From Anaerolineae bacterium (GTDB lineage Bacteria; Chloroflexota; Anaerolineae; Promineifilales; Promineifilaceae), in NCBI GenBank assembly GCA_030425205.1, contig JAUIAP010000005.1, positions 1 through 64,000 of the forward strand: 64,000 bases of DNA, written 5' to 3'. This document shows positions 60,201 through 64,000 of this stretch, piece after piece. The notes beneath the pieces were generated by a model, which had not been told where the DNA came from, searched no databases, and saw only the letters and a list, made by a program, of their open reading frames with translations. Numbering within the stretch: the stretch's first letter is position 1; each line of letters begins with the position of its first letter. The position numbers and the translations under genes were made by a program.

Positions 60201-61845
60201 ACCAGCAAGCCGTAACCATGTGGCTGAGTTTGATGTTGACCTACAAATCATGCCAGCAGAAATGCTTACCGTCGGCGGTGAACCCGTTGGCTTTGAGCTT
60301 GGTATTCCAGGCAGCTGGAGTGTAGAGAACCATGTGGACTCGGGTCTTGTCTGGTCAGTCACGGGCGAAGATAGCTGTGTGGATGACACTAACTATACAA
60401 ATGCTAGTCCGACGGCTGCATGTGTTAATAGTGATTACTACGGCTTTGGCGCTTACGACACGTCACTTGTTTCAAATGTATTTGACCTCTCTGCGGCCGC
60501 AAGCTGTTCAGCTGTTACGCTCGACTTTGTCGTGAATTACCAAAACAATGGTCCTTCCGATGGTGGGTTCGACCAGTTGGACATCGATGCTAGTACAGAC
60601 GGTGGTGCTACATGGACTACGTTGCAGAAGCTAGACGCTGACACAGGTGGATTCTTCGACCTGCCGGGCGTTGCACTTAGCATCGATCTTGTCGACTACC
60701 TTGCCGAAGATTCAGTTCAAATCCGTTTCCACTACTACAACCCAGATGATGGCGTTGATGCTTGGGATTGGTATGCACAGGTAGATGATGTTGAATTGGT
60801 CTGCCAGACAGCACCAGCTATGAGCATCAATCCAACCAGTATTACGCAGGACGTTGCAATTGACGGAACCGCTGAATCAACGCTGACCATCGAAAGCACT
60901 GGAACGGCTGATCTGACCTACAACATCTATGAAGATGGTGGGGCAAGTGCAGGCCGTGGAACGCCATTTAGCCTAACGCAATCTACCTCACAGGATATTG
61001 TTGATGGGGATGGGGTCTCCTGTGGTAGCGCTGCTGGTTCAGCTGGGAACGAATTCATCCGTGTCTTTGACTTAAGTACGATGACGTTTGACGGAGCTCT
61101 TCTGAACATTCAGGAGATTGAATTCGGTGTTGATCAGCTTACATTAGGCGTGCCATCGATTGGCTTAACTGCTAACGTCTATACGTTAAATGGTTCACTT
61201 TCCTATGCCAACATGACACTCGTTGGATCAGGTGTGCTTGACGTAACGGCTGATATCGATGATGAAATTGTCTCGATTCCGCTGGATGCGTTTGTCGCGG
61301 CTGATGCCACAATCGTTGTTGGTGTTGAATACCCAGACTCTGGCGATGGCAGCTTCTTCTTCCCTGGCGCAAATGCTGCTGGACAGAGCGGCCCAAGCTA
61401 CATTGCTGCGGCAGACTGTGGTCTCAGTGACCCAGTAAGCTACGCAGCGATTAACTTCCCAGACCATCACCTCGTCATGAACGTGGTGGGTGAAACAGGT
61501 GCGCCAGAGACATGTGATGTTACAAATGATATCCCATGGTTGTCGGTTAGCCCGACAAACGGCACGATTCCAGTCGGTAGTTCAGCTGATGTGACCGTTA
61601 CATTCGATGGAACGGGTCTCAGCACAGGCATCTACACGGGTACACTCTGTGTGAGCAACAACGTTCCTGAAACGGTTCAGGTTCCTGTTGAACTGCACGT
61701 GTACACGGACATCCTGCCACCGACGGACGTTGCACTCGGTGAGGTTGTCGGTATTGCTCCAAGCACACAGCTTGTTGCAGTTGCGACGGCTGCCCTGCTT
61801 GCAGCATTCTCTGGCTTCGTCCTCGTGCGTCGCCGCCGTTCGTAA
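57214..61845 (+). CDS. Giant secreted subtilisin-like S8 serine peptidase
   Basis: A 1543-residue exported protease. The signal peptide (about 1-28, ending near SAQS) is followed by an I9-like propeptide. The catalytic triad is D191 in IGIIDTGLN, H261 in DGHGSHVGS and S603 in SGTSMASPH. A PA domain inserts at about 425-530 (GPAELIYAGD). Beta-rich modules of the prepeptidase and MAM-like kind follow. The C terminus has one hydrophobic helix and an RRRRS tail, so it may be held at the surface. GGAGG about 9 nt upstream decides the start. It lacks TCGGCCGA after residue 105, unlike its neighbours. Confidence 0.9.
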   Translation: MMRMNRRYVFALAVSCLLLLTFSLVSAQSSVTAGLSSSKGVQDSVDRYLVQLNDAPAALYDGGVRNLAGTSATATGTAKFQGYTPAVEAYASYLSSQQSAVQNSAEALLGRALEVPYNYFYAVNGFATFLTPEEARLLGRLDGVEAVAPLPDQELHTDRGPQWIGSTALQNGTGPGGHTADGEGTVIGIIDTGLNMLNETHPSFADIGSDGYDHTNPLGAGVYRGWCNPADPNYDANLQCNDKVIGAYDFAGTSPDDVDGHGSHVGSTAAGNYVDGSTINAPTTELTKDISGVAPHANIIIYGVEGDDGSCCNGGALIAAIDQITQDADIVDGLNYSIGGGDYSPWTAGGSPLAFLSAVEAGLLVVTSAGNGGPGPQTLGSPGNSPWMLAVGATTHDRIVSNELVDITDGTDTLADIEGQGFTAGHGPAELIYAGDVPSDETGTPELCGVGALGDFNSPWPAGTFDGEIVVCRRGTFGRVEKGANVLAAGAGGFILVDNGAGVSNDAHVLPGLHVTQADGDVLIQYIQANAADNPMGTITGSTYLVADEYGDIMGGFSSRGPNTQVSVIKPDVAAPGVSIWAAYADDGDQGNGPEFGFLSGTSMASPHTAGAAALVRSVNPTWTPLEVYSALMMSANQDIVKEDGTTPADAFDIGGGRIQVDSAANSYLVLDESADDFLAADPANGGDPSALNLASMSQAACLFSCSWTRTVRATNDIATTWDLSVTGLTGYDVTITPATFTLTQTGQTATFTVEATVDTAENGVFEFGTLVMAPTPRDGSQAHGLHMAMAVQAASAELPDVVTIQDDDTSGTETVSGLRTVAVADATYPVQGLDQGTPTDMTLVQDPTDGDPYDGGDGVEFITVNVGADSLRLVAEITSATAPDIDLFVGTGDTPSAATQVCASTTPTADEYCNVTGDDLTAGTWWILVQNWAASDAASDAVTLMSAVVEPGADGNMTATGPASIGAGEEFSIDLAYNVPGATAGDRFYGAVYVLPASRNHVAEFDVDLQIMPAEMLTVGGEPVGFELGIPGSWSVENHVDSGLVWSVTGEDSCVDDTNYTNASPTAACVNSDYYGFGAYDTSLVSNVFDLSAAASCSAVTLDFVVNYQNNGPSDGGFDQLDIDASTDGGATWTTLQKLDADTGGFFDLPGVALSIDLVDYLAEDSVQIRFHYYNPDDGVDAWDWYAQVDDVELVCQTAPAMSINPTSITQDVAIDGTAESTLTIESTGTADLTYNIYEDGGASAGRGTPFSLTQSTSQDIVDGDGVSCGSAAGSAGNEFIRVFDLSTMTFDGALLNIQEIEFGVDQLTLGVPSIGLTANVYTLNGSLSYANMTLVGSGVLDVTADIDDEIVSIPLDAFVAADATIVVGVEYPDSGDGSFFFPGANAAGQSGPSYIAAADCGLSDPVSYAAINFPDHHLVMNVVGETGAPETCDVTNDIPWLSVSPTNGTIPVGSSADVTVTFDGTGLSTGIYTGTLCVSNNVPETVQVPVELHVYTDILPPTDVALGEVVGIAPSTQLVAVATAALLAAFSGFVLVRRRRS

Positions 61846-61884
61846 AAATAGTTGATTGGCGTAGCAATGCTACGTTGATTTAAG

Positions 61885-61919
61885 AAAGGGGGTGAATCTA
61901 AACAGATTCACCCCCTTTT
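61885..61919 (+). terminator. Strong terminator after the subtilase
   Basis: AAAGGGGGTGAATCT (61885-61899) and AGATTCACCCCCTTT (61904-61918) are perfect complements with an AAAC loop and a T run. It is the longest perfect terminator stem in the window. Confidence 0.9.
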
Positions 61920-61926
61920 GCATTGT

Positions 61927-62434
61927 ATGCGCCCATTAATTGGAACACCCCTAAAACGTTTTTTGAAACAGTACCGTCGAGCGAATCAGCCTGATAGGGT
62001 GCTCTCATTCATTTTGCAAAGTGTCGAATACCCCACTAACGTTGGCTCGATTTTTCGTTTGGCTGACGGAATTGGTGTTGATGAGGTGATTTTGACGGGC
62101 ATCACGCCACAACCGCCGAACCCAACGATTGACAAGGTCAGCCGCAACAAGCACCAGCGCATCGACTGGCGTTACGTTAAAGACCCTGTTGAAGCTGTGC
62201 AGCAGCAAAAGGCGGCTGGTTATCAAGTTGTGGCGGTGGAAATCGCGGAAGGTGCTACGCCCTATCACGAAACCGTCTATTCAGACAAGGTTTGTCTGGT
62301 CGTTGGTCATGAAGACCAAGGCAACACTAGCGGTCTGTGATTCGGCCGTTTTTATTCCAATGTATGGCAAAGGACTATCGCTCAATGTCCATGTCGCACT
62401 GAGTATTGCAGCATATCGCGTTTTACATCCGTAG
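61927..62434 (+). pseudogene. SpoU/TrmH-family RNA methyltransferase, frameshifted
   Basis: The first 137 codons encode a SpoU-type protein: a YPTNVGSIFRLADGIGVDE motif 1 and VVGHEDQG of motif 2. A TGA then stops it at 62340. The missing C-terminal knot, FIPMYGKGLSLNVHVALS, is intact in the +1 frame and ends at 62434. Thus the gene is split by a frameshift near 62300-62330. In that frame KATLAVCDSAV precedes the knot, as in close homologues, suggesting a short deletion. It may be a real pseudogene or a sequencing error. Confidence 0.75.
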
Positions 62435-62452
62435 CGTGTTTATTAAATCAGA

Positions 62453-63880
62453 TTACGCTTTTGCAGCCATTTTTTCGCCAAAGCCAAGCAAGGCATTAAC
62501 ACGCAAATCATTGGCCGCTTCGGCATAGACCCGCAAAACAGGTTCTGTACCAGACGGCCGAATGAGCAGCCAACTTCCATCTGCTAGATAGTACTTGACA
62601 CCGTCTACTGTCTCAACACGTTCGATGCAAACTCCATCAATTTCAGCGGGCGCCGCATCAAGTAGCATGGCGACCATCGCGGGTTTTGCAACGGGTTTTG
62701 TAAGCTTCATGTCGGTGCGTCGATATTGCGCTGGGCCATATGTTTTCAGTAATTCTTCAACAAGTTCATGCAGTGGCTTGTCATAGTATGCCATCACTTC
62801 AAGGATCAACAATCCCATTAGGATACCGTCACCTTCGGGGATGTGGTTCTTAATGGAGATGCCGCCAGACTCTTCGCCACCCATCAAAACATCTTCTTTC
62901 AACATCAGATCAGCTATATGGTTGAAGCCGACAGGGGTTTCGATCACTTCCAGCCCATTGGCAGCGGCAATGCGGTCGATCATGCGCGTCGTGGAGACTG
63001 TGCGGACAACTTTACCTGTCCAGCCACGCTCTTCTATCAGATAGCGTAAAACAAGTGCAAAGATACGATGGGGATCGACAAATCGGCCGAAACTGTCCAT
63101 CGCCCCAATCCGATCTGCATCACCGTCCGTTGCCAATCCGACATCAAAGTGTCCCGATTGCACCGTTTTGCTCAGCAGCCGCAGATGTTTGCCAATCGGT
63201 TCGGGATGAACACCGCCAAAACCGGGATTCATTTCGTGGCGCAGATTCTTAACTTGGGTGCGACTGCGCGTCAGCACTTCACCAAAGACGCCCCGTCCTG
63301 CCCCATACATCGCATCTGCAACAACGCGCAACTCTCCACGCGAAATGATGTCAAAATCGACGATGCTGCTGAGATGTTCGTAATACGCCCATGCAGGGTC
63401 AAATTTGCGGATTAGCTCGCGTTCAAGTGCCTCATCAAAATCCATCAGATTGGGGTTATGGGCATTATCGGTGTTACGACTCAACAGCCGTTCGACGTGT
63501 TTGTGTTGTTCAGGGGAAGCACTACCGCCAAAGCTCGCCTTTAATTTGACCCCGTTGTAACGTGGTGCATTGTGACTGGCGGTGATCATGACCCCAGCCG
63601 TGGCATTATTTTTGACAACGGCAAAGCTTGTAGTTGGGGTGGGCGCGTCAGCGCGAGCCAGCAGCGTCGGGATGCCATTGCCGGCCATGACGCGGGCAAC
63701 CTCCATTGCATAGCGATCTGATAAAAAACGGGTATCGAATCCGACGACACAGCTTGGATTTTCGTTATCCTCGCTATGAATCCAGTCGGCAATTGCCTGA
63801 GCGACGAGGCGCAGGTTATGAAAGGTAAATGTTTCTGAGATGACGGCTCGCCAGCCATCTGTTCCAAACTTGACGGTCAT
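62453..63880 (-). CDS. Alpha-D-phosphohexomutase (phosphoglucomutase/phosphomannomutase)
   Basis: A 475-residue enzyme. The phosphoserine is S102 in TASHN. The metal loop is DGDADR, the sugar loop GEESGG, and the phosphate-binding loop RPSGTEP near the C terminus. It interconverts hexose 1- and 6-phosphates; glucose, mannose or glucosamine specificity is not resolved. TTGAGGA lies just before the ATG. It is 14 nt downstream of a gene cut by the window edge, so it is probably second in an operon. It converges with the SpoU gene. Confidence 0.9.
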   Translation of the reverse strand: MTVKFGTDGWRAVISETFTFHNLRLVAQAIADWIHSEDNENPSCVVGFDTRFLSDRYAMEVARVMAGNGIPTLLARADAPTPTTSFAVVKNNATAGVMITASHNAPRYNGVKLKASFGGSASPEQHKHVERLLSRNTDNAHNPNLMDFDEALERELIRKFDPAWAYYEHLSSIVDFDIISRGELRVVADAMYGAGRGVFGEVLTRSRTQVKNLRHEMNPGFGGVHPEPIGKHLRLLSKTVQSGHFDVGLATDGDADRIGAMDSFGRFVDPHRIFALVLRYLIEERGWTGKVVRTVSTTRMIDRIAAANGLEVIETPVGFNHIADLMLKEDVLMGGEESGGISIKNHIPEGDGILMGLLILEVMAYYDKPLHELVEELLKTYGPAQYRRTDMKLTKPVAKPAMVAMLLDAAPAEIDGVCIERVETVDGVKYYLADGSWLLIRPSGTEPVLRVYAEAANDLRVNALLGFGEKMAAKA

Positions 63881-63894
63881 GAATTCCTCAATTG

Positions 63895-64000
63895 TTATGG
63901 TGTTGCGACGGTATTGATTTGCAATATCGCCTCCTCCAACGTAATTTCCTGTTTGAGCGTGGCAACAGTGACAGTTGTCAGCGCATTTAAGCTATTAATT
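63895..64000 (-). CDS. 3' end of an unidentified gene, cut by the window edge
   Basis: An open minus-strand frame enters from the edge and ends at TAA (63897-63895). It encodes the last 34 residues, finishing ITLEEAILQINTVATP. No family can be recognised. It ends 14 nt before the phosphohexomutase start, so the two are probably co-transcribed. Confidence 0.5.
   Translation of the reverse strand, partial: INSLNALTTVTVATLKQEITLEEAILQINTVATP

Noticed and set aside
1-64000. CRISPR array, insertion sequence, prophage or rRNA operon
   Set aside because: I found no regularly spaced direct repeats, transposase, integrase, phage structural gene or rRNA sequence.

Overview
The window looks like a chromosomal segment of a Chloroflexota bacterium, probably Anaerolineae or a neighbouring class. 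This is inferred from the proteins, not from a marker: there is no rRNA here. Supporting signs are the archaeal-type Asd, several secreted proteins with Thr/Pro-rich linkers, a CarD-like regulator, a bacterial eIF1-like SUI1 protein, and surface proteins ending in one membrane helix plus a short basic tail. Genes are densely packed on both strands with many divergent and convergent pairs. Most are housekeeping genes. I see no insertion sequence, prophage or CRISPR array.

Layout. 1-6.8 kb: two small minus-strand genes, asd behind a T-box leader with a consensus promoter, then rnc, an RmlD-like reductase, a TPR protein, a dual-specificity phosphatase and mtaB. 6.9-13 kb: a secreted glycoside hydrolase, a minus-strand stretch with yceD, obgE and nadD, yciH, and a glycosyltransferase/RDD pair. 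14-25 kb: a signal-peptide/vWA-like/TM/FHA protein, a HAD phosphatase, a GT2 enzyme, lipA, ftsH, a DinB-like protein, a lone accC, rpsR, a DUF3048 lipoprotein and upp. 25-36 kb: a CarD-like protein, a cls/endonuclease-like pair, an exopolysaccharide-initiation pair, nitric oxide synthase oxygenase, a solute-binding lipoprotein and a cell-surface protein. 36-49 kb: a methyltransferase and aminotransferase, an S9 peptidase, tRNA-Glu, a CDP-paratose-epimerase-like SDR, divergent aroC/aroE, phoU, a GT87-like protein, cca and a T4 Rnl1-like RNA ligase. 49-64 kb: rpsU, a ParB-N/Usp fusion, a UvrD helicase, acs, an FmdB zinc ribbon, gmk, a 1543-residue subtilase, a frameshifted SpoU methyltransferase and a phosphohexomutase.

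The strongest unexplained signal is at the DNA level. The octamer palindrome TCGGCCGA occurs about 71 times by hand count, roughly once per 900 bp, where about one copy is expected by chance. It appears in genes of every function and in all reading frames, much like the HIP1 palindrome of cyanobacteria. It is almost absent from the last 6 kb, which holds the giant subtilase. A second recurring pattern is a TAnnnT -10 box placed 6-9 nt before the start codon of at least twelve genes that lack a Shine-Dalgarno sequence, suggesting widespread leaderless transcription. Other points of interest are the RNA ligase/CCA-adding enzyme pair, the ParB-N/Usp fusion, the T-box on asd, and a family of GTGCGTGGTGCGT hairpins.
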